From Oscillospiraceae bacterium (GTDB lineage: Bacteria > Bacillota > Clostridia > Oscillospirales > CAG-272), in contig SVRP01000005.1 in the NCBI GenBank assembly GCA_015064735.1, positions 41,834 to 105,833 on the forward strand: a DNA stretch of 64,000 bases. The letters are read 5' to 3'. The notes beneath the pieces are model-generated. The model did no database searches and was not told where the DNA came from. It saw only the letters and a list, made by a program, of their open reading frames with translations. Made by a program: the position numbers and the translations under genes. Positions 48,986 through 58,091 of the stretch are shown here, piece by piece (the first letter of the stretch is position 1; each line of letters begins with the position of its first letter).

Positions 48986-49879
48986 TCAAAACATTTTGTC
49001 TATATCGCTACGGGTAAATTTCTCGCTCCGTCCGCAGAAGCGGCAGTTGACCTCCAGCTCGTCAGCCTTTCCCTCCGCCTTTTGCTCCTCAAGCATTTTA
49101 TAAAGCTCTGCCTTTCCGAGAGTAATAAGCGCCTTTTCGACTCTCTCCCTCGTGCAGTTACAGCTATATTCCACCTCAAGCTCGTCAAACACGTCGAACT
49201 CAACTCCCTTGAGCGCAATATCCGCTATTGCCTTATTATTCAGTCCTCGGTCGAAAAGTCTTGACACGTTTGCAAGCTCGGGAATATTCTTCTCTATTGC
49301 ATCCACGGTCTCCTCATTGGCAAAGGGCAAAAGCTGTATAAATACTCCACCCGCCGCGCGGCAGCTGCAATCTGTATCTACAAGAACGCCCAGAGCGCAC
49401 ACGGTAGGTATCTGCTCACTGTTTGCGTAATATGCCGCGATATCCTCGGCTATCTCTCCGCTTTCAAGGGGAATAGAACCCACGTAGGGCTCTTTGCCAC
49501 CCTCGTCTCTGATTATAGTTAACAGTCCCTTGCCTACTGCTCTGCCAACGTCAAGCTTTCCGTTTGATTTCAGTGGAAGCTCTACGTCGGGATTCTGAAT
49601 ATACCCCTTTACGTTCCCGTAGTAGTCTGCAACGGCAATAACTCTTCCCGCAGGTCCGTCTCCACCGAGTGTTACGGTTATTGAGCTTTCCTTATCTCCC
49701 ATAAGCGAACCCATAACCGAGCTTACCGTGAGAAGTCTGCCAAGAGTTGCCGTAGCTACGGGAGAGGTTCTGTGTATTCTTACCGCCTCGTCTACTATTG
49801 CCTTTGAATTTATTACGTGTATTCTCGCGCTTCCGTCGCTTGTCATTGCGCGAAGTATCGTTGCATATTTCTTTTCCAT
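48986..49879 (-). CDS. hslO: redox-regulated chaperone Hsp33
   Basis: A 297-residue Hsp33, an ATP-independent holdase switched on by oxidation. The N-terminal part has [15 protein letters not shown] and [17 protein letters not shown]; the C-terminal zinc centre has [12 protein letters not shown] and [15 protein letters not shown], i.e. CxC and Cxx[10 protein letters not shown] and the [14 protein letters not shown] [13 protein letters not shown] helix match the family. Full length. AAAGGAAG precedes the ATG. 13 bp after the methyltransferase gene. Confidence 0.97.
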   Translation of the reverse strand: MEKKYATILRAMTSDGSARIHVINSKAIVDEAVRIHRTSPVATATLGRLLTVSSVMGSLMGDKESSITVTLGGDGPAGRVIAVADYYGNVKGYIQNPDVELPLKSNGKLDVGRAVGKGLLTIIRDEGGKEPYVGSIPLESGEIAEDIAAYYANSEQIPTVCALGVLVDTDCSCRAAGGVFIQLLPFANEETVDAIEKNIPELANVSRLFDRGLNNKAIADIALKGVEFDVFDELEVEYSCNCTRERVEKALITLGKAELYKMLEEQKAEGKADELEVNCRFCGRSEKFTRSDIDKMF

Positions 49880-49892
49880 TTTTTCTTCCTTT

Positions 49893-50657
49893 TCATTTTT
49901 TTGCTCTGGCGGCTATATACCACCTTTCGGTATCCTGAGTACACTCGGAAAAGCTATAATCCGAATATATCCCCAAAAGCTCGAACCCACTCTCGCAGAG
50001 GAGCTTCTTTACAGTATCAAGGGTGTAGCATTTTTCTCTTTGATGCTCGTCGGAGCGGTCGTAGCTTCCGTCCCCGTTTTCCTCAAACAGCGACAGATAA
50101 AAGTCGCATATACCGCTTTCTCTGTCATAGTCATTCTGCCAACCGCAAAACACTGCGCCTTCCTCCCCCTCATCCTCAAGAATATACGACATATCTCCGT
50201 ATATATTCTCAAACTTGTAGGGCGTATTCATATCAAAGAGAAAGACTCCGTCCGGGTCAAGGTAATTATGCACGTTTTTAAAGGTAGTTTTTACGTCGTC
50301 CTCCGAAAGAAGATAATTAACACTGTCCAAGCAGCAAACTACCGCTCCAACCGTACCGTAAAGCTCAAATTCCCTCATATCCTGGAGCAGGTAGAGAATA
50401 TTCTCCCCACCCTGCATATAGGCCTCGGAAAGCATGGAGTCGCTTCCGTCCACACCTATCATATCGTAGCCTCTTTTGGCAAGCGTTCTCGTCATTCTTC
50501 CCGTACCGCAAGCAAGGTCAAGAACCAGCTCGGGGCGTTTATTCAGAAACCGCTCAAAGCAGGCTTCAAAGAAATCCGCCCATTTTTCGTAATCTATTTC
50601 AGCATTTAGCTTATCGTAAACACGGGCAATAGCCTCGTATCCCTCACATCCACTCAT
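49893..50657 (-). CDS. class I SAM-dependent methyltransferase
   Basis: A 254-residue Rossmann methyltransferase: SAM motif [18 protein letters not shown], then [14 protein letters not shown] and [13 protein letters not shown]. Many Bacillota carry this gene next to hslO or murC. The substrate is unknown. The ATG at 50657 overlaps the murC stop (ATGA), so it is coupled to murC; GGAG lies upstream. Confidence 0.85.
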   Translation of the reverse strand: MSGCEGYEAIARVYDKLNAEIDYEKWADFFEACFERFLNKRPELVLDLACGTGRMTRTLAKRGYDMIGVDGSDSMLSEAYMQGGENILYLLQDMREFELYGTVGAVVCCLDSVNYLLSEDDVKTTFKNVHNYLDPDGVFLFDMNTPYKFENIYGDMSYILEDEGEEGAVFCGWQNDYDRESGICDFYLSLFEENGDGSYDRSDEHQREKCYTLDTVKKLLCESGFELLGIYSDYSFSECTQDTERWYIAARAKK

Positions 50658-52072
50658 TTCTGTTCTCCGTCAAAATTAAGATAATCAAAGACCTTGTATA
50701 TATCTCCCGCGCCCATAACGACTACGGCATCCTTACTTTGCGCGTGATTATTTATAATCTCAGCTATATTATCAAAGCCGCTGACTGCGGTTGCCTTCTC
50801 TCCTATCATTGAAGCAAGAATTTCCGAGCTTACTCCAAGCGAATCGGTCTCTCTCGCTGCATATATATCCGCAACTATAATCTTATCCGCGATGGTAAGT
50901 GCATCTGCAAAATCGTCAAGAAGTGCGCTTGTTCTCGAATATGTATGCGGCTGGAACACGCAAATAAGCCGTCCTCCGTCCTCAACCAATCCTCGCGCCC
51001 CCGAAAGAGTCGCCCTTACCTCGGTAGGGTGATGCCCGTAATCGTCGTACACGTCAGCCCCACTTATCTGACCCTTAAGCTCCATTCGTCTTGACGCACC
51101 GCAAAAATGCGAAAGTCCTGAGGCTATTTTATCCCCGTCAAGTCCTGCAAGTCGGCAGACCGCTATACAGGCAAGAGCGTTATATACGTTATGGTATCCC
51201 GTAACCGAAAGAGATACCCGGCACAAAAAACAATCGTCCTCGTAAGCATCAAAGGAATATCTTCCCTTGCAAGACGAAATATTCTCGGCTCTGTAATAGG
51301 CATCCCTACTGTCAATACCAAAGGTTATCCTGTTTCCACCGTATGATTCAAGCGCCTTAACCACCTCAGAGTCGTCAGCATTATATACCGTGTATCCGTC
51401 CTTACCGGTAATATCGGAGAAGGACGCATATGAGCGTCTTATCTGCTCCATGCTCTTGAAGTAGTCAACGTGATCCATCTCAATATTCAGAACAACCGCA
51501 ACGTTAGGATTAAAGTCGAGGAATGAATCCATATATTCACAGGCTTCAAAAACAAAATTCTCTTCCCTTCCGAGAGTATACGCACCACCCATAACAGGAA
51601 GCTCCGCCCCCGAAAGAACAGTAGGCTCCGCTCCCCCTTCGATAAGAGCTTGCGCGCACATAGAGGTACACGTGCTCTTTCCGTGCATTCCCGATATGCC
51701 TATTCTGCGCTTGTATCCGGTCATTATGTATCCGAGGAAATCCGCCCTTGAAAAGCAGGGCAGTCCCATTTTCCCGGCATAAAGATATTCGGGATTATCC
51801 GAGGATATTGCAACGGTATAAACCACTGCCCCGTATCCGCTTACGTTGTCCGCACTGTGCCCGTAATATACCGCTATCCCCTCTTTTTCAAGTTTGTCGG
51901 TAAGCGCGGTCCTTGCTCTGTCCGAGCCTCCGACCCTCATTCCCCGCCTTTTACATATATGGGCAAGAGAGGACATATTTATGCCGCCGATGCCGATAAA
52001 AAATATACTTTCGCAATTATTCAGAGCCTTTGATATTTCCTTTGCGCCGAAATGGGTATTTTCAGTTGCCAT
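50654..52072 (-). CDS. murC: UDP-N-acetylmuramate--L-alanine ligase
   Basis: A 472-residue Mur ligase adding the first L-Ala of the peptidoglycan stem peptide. The N-terminal domain has FIGIGGINMSSLA, the ATP P-loop reads GISGMHGKSTCTSM, EACEYMDSFL and HPTEVRATLSGAR complete the pattern. The ATG at 52072 follows GGGAGGAG and is preferred over an upstream TTG. Cytoplasmic. Followed by the methyltransferase and hslO as a likely operon. Confidence 0.96.
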   Translation of the reverse strand: MATENTHFGAKEISKALNNCESIFFIGIGGINMSSLAHICKRRGMRVGGSDRARTALTDKLEKEGIAVYYGHSADNVSGYGAVVYTVAISSDNPEYLYAGKMGLPCFSRADFLGYIMTGYKRRIGISGMHGKSTCTSMCAQALIEGGAEPTVLSGAELPVMGGAYTLGREENFVFEACEYMDSFLDFNPNVAVVLNIEMDHVDYFKSMEQIRRSYASFSDITGKDGYTVYNADDSEVVKALESYGGNRITFGIDSRDAYYRAENISSCKGRYSFDAYEDDCFLCRVSLSVTGYHNVYNALACIAVCRLAGLDGDKIASGLSHFCGASRRMELKGQISGADVYDDYGHHPTEVRATLSGARGLVEDGGRLICVFQPHTYSRTSALLDDFADALTIADKIIVADIYAARETDSLGVSSEILASMIGEKATAVSGFDNIAEIINNHAQSKDAVVVMGAGDIYKVFDYLNFDGEQK

Positions 52073-52232
52073 AGCTCCTCCCAATCGATTACTGTCGGTT
52101 TATTTGTTATTATCTGTTTTAAAATTTCTTTTAGTCGAAAAAGGATTTTTACTGTCAGAATTATTAATGGCTTTTTCAAATTTGTTCACAGAAAAACCTT
52201 AAAACCGTTGTATAACCGTCAAAATTAGAATG

Positions 52233-52238
52233 TATAAT
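52233..52238 (+). promoter_or_regulatory. -10 box upstream of spoVG
   Basis: TATAAT with a weakly placed TTGTAT (52208-52213, 19-bp spacing). 52085-52232 otherwise shows only AT-rich sequence. Confidence 0.4.
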
Positions 52239-52308
52239 ATTATTGGTAAAAATTCCAATTACAAAATCAATGAATATTTTTAAATCAACTCACATGGAGG
52301 TATCAAAA

Positions 52309-52617
52309 ATGCAGATCACGGATATTAAGGTAAGAAAGCTCTTTGACGAAGGACCCATGAAGGCTATCGTTTCGGTAACCTTTGACGGACAGCTTGCCGT
52401 ACACGACATTAAGGTAATCAACGCAAGAGACAAGTTCTTTATCGTAATGCCCAGCAGAAAGAATCCCGACGATACGTACAGAGATATCGTACATCCCATC
52501 AACGCTCAGTTCAGAAGCATGCTCGAAACAGAAGTCATAGCCGCCTACAACGCAGAGTGCGAAGCGGCAGAGGCTGCAAGGCTTGCCGAGGAAGCTGACG
52601 TTGCCCAGACCGTCTGA
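52309..52617 (+). CDS. spoVG: SpoVG family regulator
   Basis: A 102-residue SpoVG, a small DNA/RNA-binding regulator of cell division, sporulation and surface traits in Bacillota. MQITDIKVRK, GPMKAIVSVTFDGQLAVHDIKV (cited in part), FIVMPSRKN and the DIVHPINAQFRSMLE helix are characteristic. The ATG at 52309 follows TGGAGGT; the longer upstream frame is less likely. A terminator follows. Confidence 0.95.
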   Translation: MQITDIKVRKLFDEGPMKAIVSVTFDGQLAVHDIKVINARDKFFIVMPSRKNPDDTYRDIVHPINAQFRSMLETEVIAAYNAECEAAEAARLAEEADVAQTV

Positions 52618-52626
52618 ATATCTGTA

Positions 52627-52658
52627 GGTCGTTGCTTTTACGCAACGGCCTCTTTTTA
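52627..52658 (+). terminator. terminator of spoVG
   Basis: GGTCGTTGC and GCAACGGCC (one G-U) with loop TTTTAC, then a T-rich tail. Confidence 0.8.
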
Positions 52659-53168
52659 TTTTATGCTGCCGTGTGAAAAGAGTATCTGTCGATTTTTTAT
52701 CTGTAAAAGTCCGTAGCTATGCGCGCCGAGACTTCCCGGATTGAATATATACAAAGGCCTTGAGAAAATATGTTCCCCGAGTTTCTCGCCCTCGGGAATA
52801 TATTTTTCAAGGGTCTCATGAGTGTGCCCGAAAAGAAGAATGTCTGCTTCGCGCTTTGAAGCATACACCGCTGCCCTTTCATACCCCGATTTAACATTTT
52901 GAGTATGACCGTGCATAGCAAGAACCTTAAAGCCGTCAATATCAAGAAGTATTTCATTCGGAAAGCTACCGTCTGTGTTAAGGCTCAGCCAATCGCAGTT
53001 ACCGGCAACACCCGTAAACCATTTTCTGCCGCCGTCGGTACAATCGTCGGGAAGATCGCGTACACCGTCTCCGAGAAATATGAGTCCGTCTCTGTCGAAA
53101 TGTATATCAAGCAGATCGGAAAGCAGATATCCTCTGCCGTGAATATCGGATACTATGAGTATTTTCAT
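52656..53168 (-). CDS. metallophosphoesterase (YfcE/MJ0936-type phosphodiesterase)
   Basis: A 170-residue calcineurin-like phosphoesterase. Metal motifs are VSDIHGRG, FLGDGVRD, GNCDW, MHGHT and FGHTHET, in order. Similar to YfcE/YmdB-like and MJ0936 phosphodiesterases. Substrate unknown. It overlaps the lipid kinase gene by 4 bp (ATGA), so the two are translationally coupled. Confidence 0.88.
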   Translation of the reverse strand: MKILIVSDIHGRGYLLSDLLDIHFDRDGLIFLGDGVRDLPDDCTDGGRKWFTGVAGNCDWLSLNTDGSFPNEILLDIDGFKVLAMHGHTQNVKSGYERAAVYASKREADILLFGHTHETLEKYIPEGEKLGEHIFSRPLYIFNPGSLGAHSYGLLQIKNRQILFSHGSIK

Positions 53169-54127
53169 ACCGTCTGCTCTGCCTTATCCGACTTTTGGGC
53201 TTTGAGGTATTCACATCCCGCGGGGACAAGAAATCTTATCGCGCTGTCTATCGACTCAAGATGCAATTCCTCTGCGGTAATCACCTCTCCGTCCACACAT
53301 ATATTTGTGGTCTTTTCGAAGAAAATATCAATCTTTTTTGCCTTTTTGTTAGAGAGTATTTGCGTATACTTAAGGTGTGTTCCCTTTTTGTACGTTCCGA
53401 CAATCGAAACAAACTTTCTTCTGGTAATATCCTTTACGAGAATTGTGTCTATACAGCCGTCAGAGAGACTGCTTTCGGGATTGGAGTGAAATCCGCCGCC
53501 GCAGTATTCACCGTTTGCATAGGTAGTCAGCAAAAGCTTTTCGTCTTCATGCCTCTCACCGTCAAGTAATATACAGCAATTTACACCCGGCTTCTTTATC
53601 AGTGTCGCCGCAAGTCCGAATATATAAGCAAGCTTTTTGGGAATAAATCTATGCTTCTGAAAAGCTCCCTTTTTGCATACTACCTCGCAGTCAAATCCAA
53701 TGTTTACCATGTTGACCCCATATACGCCGTTACATTTAATAAGGTCTATTGACATAGGAGTTGAATTAAACTGAGCATTTATATCAAAAAAAGCGTCGCT
53801 ATTTAAAAAATTGCGCACAAAGTCGTTTCCTGTTCCCGACGGCAAAGCCCCCACAAAAAGTCTGTGAGCTTCACCCGTAGCCATAATTCCGTTTACAACC
53901 TCATAAAGAGTTCCGTCGCCGCCGCAGGCGAAAAACGCGATCTCCTCGCAAGGATATTCACATACGCAGCTTTTTATTATATTCTGCACATCTCCGGTTT
54001 TTTCTGTATAACGGATCTCTGCGGATACCTTATTTGTTTGTGCAGTATCCTTTATCTTTTCGCTCATTTTCTTTTTAGCAAAAGAACGGTTTCCTGCCAC
54101 CGGATTTACTATAAATATGTATCTCAT
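53165..54127 (-). CDS. diacylglycerol kinase-type lipid kinase
   Basis: A 320-residue DAGK_cat family kinase. IVNPVAGNRSF opens the protein, and FFACGGDGTLYEVVNG with the GGDGT nucleotide motif lies near residue 70, followed by LPSGTGNDFVR. It probably phosphorylates diacylglycerol or another lipid (DgkB/YegS-like). The ATG at 54127 follows GGAGAAAG. First gene of the pair with the phosphoesterase. Confidence 0.9.
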   Translation of the reverse strand: MRYIFIVNPVAGNRSFAKKKMSEKIKDTAQTNKVSAEIRYTEKTGDVQNIIKSCVCEYPCEEIAFFACGGDGTLYEVVNGIMATGEAHRLFVGALPSGTGNDFVRNFLNSDAFFDINAQFNSTPMSIDLIKCNGVYGVNMVNIGFDCEVVCKKGAFQKHRFIPKKLAYIFGLAATLIKKPGVNCCILLDGERHEDEKLLLTTYANGEYCGGGFHSNPESSLSDGCIDTILVKDITRRKFVSIVGTYKKGTHLKYTQILSNKKAKKIDIFFEKTTNICVDGEVITAEELHLESIDSAIRFLVPAGCEYLKAQKSDKAEQTV

Positions 54128-54186
54128 TCTTTCTCCTTCGGCATATAGTTTCTGCATCCTGCATAGAATTGACTATCTAATATTTT

Positions 54187-54256
54187 ATTATATCATAAAA
54201 CTGCCGTTTCGTCAATTAATTTTGACATAATCGTCATATGGAACATATCATATTAT
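54187..54256. promoter_or_regulatory. divergent promoters for the lipid kinase and the unknown cassette
   Basis: Minus strand TTGACG (54215-54210), 17 bp, TATAAT (54192-54187). Plus strand TTGACA (54222-54227), 18 bp, TATCAT (54246-54251). Confidence 0.65.
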
Positions 54257-54293
54257 CAGGCACAAAATTCCATAAGATCAGGAGGATACTATA

Positions 54294-54518
54294 ATGGAGA
54301 TAAACAGAGAAGCCGTAGATAAGCTTTTGACCCTTAACGACAGACAGCTGAAAATGATAATTCAAAGTCTCGTACGCGATAGCGGAATCGACCCGTCTCA
54401 ATTCAACATCGATACGGGAAGTATCGCCAGCATACGCACCGCTCTTTCTTCCGCAACCGACGATGACCTCAAAAAAATAGCAGAGCAATACGAAGCTAAC
54501 AAAAAAGGACGGAGATAA
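54294..54518 (+). CDS. hypothetical protein, unknown cassette gene 1
   Basis: A 74-residue acidic-to-neutral helical protein, NREAVDKLLTLNDRQLKMII followed by a Ser/Asp-rich segment and a Lys/Arg tail (NKKGRR). I recognise no domain. AGGAGG lies before the ATG; 2 bp separate it from the next gene, so the three genes form one transcript. Confidence 0.75.
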   Translation: MEINREAVDKLLTLNDRQLKMIIQSLVRDSGIDPSQFNIDTGSIASIRTALSSATDDDLKKIAEQYEANKKGRR

Positions 54519-54520
54519 CC

Positions 54521-54937
54521 ATGCCCGACCAGGAAAAATCCCCCGCAGAGGCTATGCCCTCCTTATCGGACGCCATAGAAAAGCTTATGGCGAATCCGGA
54601 AATAATATCAATGGTCGCCTCCGCCATAGGCAATTCTCCCCCTTCCGGCGAAAGTCATGTTTTCGAGGATAAGGAAGAAAAAAATGAAGAAAGCACCGCC
54701 GTGGCAGCAGCTCCCTCACATGCGGACCTTGGGAATATTCTGTCAACCCTCGCTCCCCTTTTGTCGGGATTAAATAAGAGCGGCAATCATAGCTCTCACG
54801 AAAGCACCGACAGCGCTCACAACCGAGAGGCTCTGCTCTGCGCTCTCCGCCCCTACATAAGTCAAGGACGGAGAGAAGCTATTGACTACATTTTACAGCT
54901 CTCGCGCATAACCGAGCTTTTAAAGCAGGTAAAATAA
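54521..54937 (+). CDS. hypothetical protein, unknown cassette gene 2
   Basis: A 138-residue protein with an N-terminal amphipathic segment (AIEKLMANPEIISMVASAI), a low-complexity Ser/Glu/Ala/His middle and a C-terminal helix (GRREAIDYILQLSRITELL). No domain recognised. Nine bases precede the third gene. The order and small sizes are typical of Clostridia-specific gene sets of unknown function. Confidence 0.72.
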   Translation: MPDQEKSPAEAMPSLSDAIEKLMANPEIISMVASAIGNSPPSGESHVFEDKEEKNEESTAVAAAPSHADLGNILSTLAPLLSGLNKSGNHSSHESTDSAHNREALLCALRPYISQGRREAIDYILQLSRITELLKQVK

Positions 54938-54946
54938 GGAGGCAGT

Positions 54947-55309
54947 ATGTACACAAGACACGCCCAGGGTACAAAAAGCAACAGAGAAATAAACCTTCCC
55001 GGAAATTATGGAGGAACTGCGTTCCGTAAGGACCCTATACCCGAAGCAGATGAAACGCATGAGCTGTACAGTGATGAATACGACGACACACAGGAAAAAT
55101 CATTAGCAACCGTCAGTCTTTCGGAGCAAGAGCAAATACGGGAAGATAAGAACGCTATCCCAACTTTTTCCAACCGACTTTTTCCAAAAGAGGGCGGGAT
55201 AGGACTTGAGGAGCTGCTTATACTCGGAATTATCCTTCTCGTATCACAAAACAGCGAAAAGGACGATAATCTGTCTCTTTTGCTCCTTTTGCTGTTATTT
55301 ATCAGATGA
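54947..55309 (+). CDS. hypothetical protein, unknown cassette gene 3
   Basis: A 120-residue protein with an N-terminal polar region (HAQGTKSNREI), a disordered acidic middle, and a strongly hydrophobic C-terminus: a LEELLILGIILLVSQ segment, then DDNLSLLLLLLLFIR at the very end. It is probably membrane-anchored by its tail. AGGAGG precedes the ATG. Function unknown. Confidence 0.72.
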   Translation: MYTRHAQGTKSNREINLPGNYGGTAFRKDPIPEADETHELYSDEYDDTQEKSLATVSLSEQEQIREDKNAIPTFSNRLFPKEGGIGLEELLILGIILLVSQNSEKDDNLSLLLLLLLFIR

Positions 55310-55348
55310 AAAACGCAGTCTCAAACTAATGCTTGAGACTGCGTTTTT
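55309..55348. terminator. terminator of the unknown cassette
   Basis: AAAAACGCAGTCTCAA and complement, a perfect 16-bp stem with an 8-nt loop; serves both convergent transcripts. Confidence 0.88.
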
Positions 55349-55350
55349 TA

Positions 55351-56319
55351 TTATTTGCACTTACTTATTTTCTGTCTGCGTATATCGGTGCCCGCAAAAA
55401 GTATGGGGGCATATTCGCCTATAAGTCGGCTATAGGTGCGCTCGCCGTATTTTGCCTCGATCTCCTTTGAGGAAAGATTGGTGTTTATTATAGTAGACCT
55501 GCGATTGTTTATTCTCGCGTTTATTACGTCGTAAATACACGAAAGGGTAAACTGATTGGCAACCTCTGTTCCGAGGTCGTCTATTATAAGCAATTCAGCC
55601 TCTGTATATCTAGATGTGTCATGCTTTGCGTCCCCATCGTTGCCGAATCTCTTTGCTTCAAAATCTCCAAGCATTCCAACCGAGGTTACGTAAAGAACGT
55701 CATATCCTCTGTCTATGACTGTCTTTGCAACAGAGGTCGAAAGGTGAGTCTTTCCAAGACCCGTTCCGCCTATAAACAAAAAGTTTCTGTATGTATCCTT
55801 CGAAAAGCTCTCGGCAAAATTCTTCAGTCTGTCATAGGAAAGCTTCATATTATCGTATCCTACGCCACTGTAAAAATCCAAGGAAAAATTTTCAAAGGAT
55901 TGGGTACGGATAAGCGAACCGATTCCCGATGATTCGTATCCCGCAAGAACCAACGCGCGCTTCATACAGTCGCACATTTTGGTATCGATAAATCCCGTGT
56001 CGCCGCACCTTTCACAGTCATACTGAATATCCGAATAATTTTCGGGATATCCCGCCTCACGAAGGATTCCCCCTCTTTCAAGAAGGAGCTTTTCGTTACG
56101 CGCTCTTATGGCGGCGACCTTTTCCTCGGCACCTGCTCCCGAGCCTATAACTCCCATTATATCCATGCCCGTTCTCGAAAGAATGAGGTCTATCTCCCTT
56201 ACACGGGGAAGCTTAAAATGAAGCTCCGCGCGTCTGTCCTCCGCCCTTCCTCTTGCGGCTATGTACTTTTGCGAAAATTCCGCCTTTATTCTGACGTAGT
56301 CATCTTTGTTATAGCTCAT
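55351..56319 (-). CDS. DnaI/DnaC-like helicase loader
   Basis: A 322-residue AAA+ ATPase that loads the replicative helicase. A zinc-binding region CERCGDTGFIDTKMCDC near residue 110 is followed by Walker A FIGGTGLGKTHLS, Walker B LLIIDDLGTE and the sensor INTNLSSKEIEAKYG. It follows the DnaD-like gene by 12 bp, as in primosome gene pairs of Bacillota. Confidence 0.9.
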   Translation of the reverse strand: MSYNKDDYVRIKAEFSQKYIAARGRAEDRRAELHFKLPRVREIDLILSRTGMDIMGVIGSGAGAEEKVAAIRARNEKLLLERGGILREAGYPENYSDIQYDCERCGDTGFIDTKMCDCMKRALVLAGYESSGIGSLIRTQSFENFSLDFYSGVGYDNMKLSYDRLKNFAESFSKDTYRNFLFIGGTGLGKTHLSTSVAKTVIDRGYDVLYVTSVGMLGDFEAKRFGNDGDAKHDTSRYTEAELLIIDDLGTEVANQFTLSCIYDVINARINNRRSTIINTNLSSKEIEAKYGERTYSRLIGEYAPILFAGTDIRRQKISKCK

Positions 56320-56331
56320 GATTTTGTTCCT

Positions 56332-57333
56332 TTACTTTATATCCTCATAGCTTCTCTGAAGCGCCGCCTCAAAGAAATCGTCAGCATCGTAGCTCTTTGC
56401 AGCCTGAGACTTGCTCTCGCTCTGCCTGTCCTGGAATCTGCGGACGTCGTCAGCGGTGCGCAACCCCTCGGCATACCACCTCTCAAGTATTCCGTTGGTA
56501 TATCTCGGCAAAGGCTTCTGAGTATTATCCACCGTAATATCGTACGCCATTTTTATAACGTCGGCATCAAAGCCTAGCTTTTCGGTCCAGGACGTGAACA
56601 TCTTCTTTTCGGTAGAGGTCAGCGCTCGCTCTCCTATACCGAACATTATCTTTATCTTGGACACCACCTCACCCGCCTTTTCCATTCGGTCTATCCGTTC
56701 AATGACCGCCGCAGTTTCGGTTATTCCCTCATCGTAAAGTGCAATTGCAACGGTCTCCGCGTATCGAAGTGTCTTTTTGCCCTTACCCACTATGTAATTG
56801 AGTATAACAAGAACGGCTTCTTCCTCAAATCCGAGTCTATCCACCATTCCTACAAGAATTCCAATATCGTAGGTTCGGAATATCTTTCCGAGAACTCTTT
56901 GCGCTTCGTCCACAAACTGAGCGGACACCACGCGCCTTTCCATAATTCCCGCAAGCTCCGAGGAGCTGTACTCCTTCATATCAGAGCTTATCTCGACAAC
57001 TCCGTTTCTGTGAGCGGTCTTTACTGCAGAATCATTTATTCCCTTATCTTTCTCGGCTGAAGCTGTTTTCACCGCCTTTTTAGAGGAGGCACCCGCGCTT
57101 TCAATAAATCCCGCGCCTCTCCAGAATTTCACCGAGCCCCTTATGTCTGCTTCGCTGAACCCCACAGCCTGTGATAAAGCCTGCAAGGACACCTCTCCGT
57201 CTTCATCGGCAAGCATCATAATTGAAACCAATATGTGAAGATCAGACTCGTCCGCCTCCTTGAGGGTCTTCGCAAGATTTTTAGGAACGTTGCCATTTCT
57301 GTATTTAATTTTGATACCGGTCTCTTTTTTCAT
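56332..57333 (-). CDS. DnaD-domain replication protein
   Basis: A 333-residue protein with DnaD/DnaB_2 type repeats. The N-terminal part is a winged-helix-like region (LHILVSIMMLADEDGEVSLQALSQAVGF, cited in part). In the C-terminal half, LVGMVDRLGFEEEAVLVILNYIVG and the later MAYDITVDNTQKPLPRYTNGILERWYAEG (both cited in part) match DnaD-like modules. It acts with the helicase loader at primosome assembly. Confidence 0.85.
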   Translation of the reverse strand: MKKETGIKIKYRNGNVPKNLAKTLKEADESDLHILVSIMMLADEDGEVSLQALSQAVGFSEADIRGSVKFWRGAGFIESAGASSKKAVKTASAEKDKGINDSAVKTAHRNGVVEISSDMKEYSSSELAGIMERRVVSAQFVDEAQRVLGKIFRTYDIGILVGMVDRLGFEEEAVLVILNYIVGKGKKTLRYAETVAIALYDEGITETAAVIERIDRMEKAGEVVSKIKIMFGIGERALTSTEKKMFTSWTEKLGFDADVIKMAYDITVDNTQKPLPRYTNGILERWYAEGLRTADDVRRFQDRQSESKSQAAKSYDADDFFEAALQRSYEDIK

Positions 57334-57350
57334 AAAAGCCTACCATATCC

Positions 57351-58079
57351 TTACTTTTCGTTTTTACGGTTTTTGTCAACGCTTTTTGCCACGTCGTAGC
57401 ATAGAGTCATAAGTGAGTCGCCAAGGTGAACATTTTCCACCACAATACTGCTTCCCTTTAATTCAAGCTCTTTTCCCGTAAAGTTCCATATGCCTCTTAC
57501 CTCGGTCTTGGCAAGTCTTGTCGAAATCTCAAGAGCATACTCCTTGGGAAGAGTAAGTATCACTATATCAACGTCAAAATCTGAAAGTCTTGATTCCAAC
57601 TCCTTAAGGTCGTAAACTCTTACGTTGCCTATTTTTTTGCCCACAACGGCATTTGATACGTCAAACATAGCAACAACGTCTACTCCGCGTTTTTCAAACA
57701 TAGGGCTTCTTACAAGTGCGCTTCCGAGGTTACCGGCTCCCACAACCGCCGCGCGGAATCCGTATCCGACACCTAGAAGCTCGCATATTTTCGTATAAAG
57801 ATAGTTTACGTTATAACCGTAGCCCTGCTGACCAAAGCCGCCGAAGCAGTTAAGGTCCTGTCTTATCTGCGATGCCGTAACGTTCATCATTCTTGAAAGC
57901 TCGGCAGAGCTTACACGGGTCTTTCCCATGCGTATAAGCTCACGAAGGTATCGGAAATATCTTGGCAATCTCTTTATTACCGCAGGAGAGACCTCGGGAC
58001 GAAAGCTGTCTCTGCCGTCTATTTCCCACCGCATAAGCTCAAGAGATTTTTCCTTTTCTTCTCTCGTATTTTCGCTCAT
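57351..58079 (-). CDS. rex: redox-sensing transcriptional repressor Rex
   Basis: A 242-residue Rex protein that senses the NADH/NAD ratio and represses fermentation genes. The N-terminal winged helix (VSPAVIKRLPRYFRYLRELI, TRVSSAELSRMMNVTASQIRQDLNCFG, cited in part) is typical. The NAD-binding Rossmann domain carries VVGAGNLGSAL and FDVSNAVVGKKIG. Full length. It precedes the dnaD-like gene by 17 bp. Confidence 0.96.
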   Translation of the reverse strand: MSENTREEKEKSLELMRWEIDGRDSFRPEVSPAVIKRLPRYFRYLRELIRMGKTRVSSAELSRMMNVTASQIRQDLNCFGGFGQQGYGYNVNYLYTKICELLGVGYGFRAAVVGAGNLGSALVRSPMFEKRGVDVVAMFDVSNAVVGKKIGNVRVYDLKELESRLSDFDVDIVILTLPKEYALEISTRLAKTEVRGIWNFTGKELELKGSSIVVENVHLGDSLMTLCYDVAKSVDKNRKNEK

Positions 58080-58091
58080 TTCTATCCTTTC

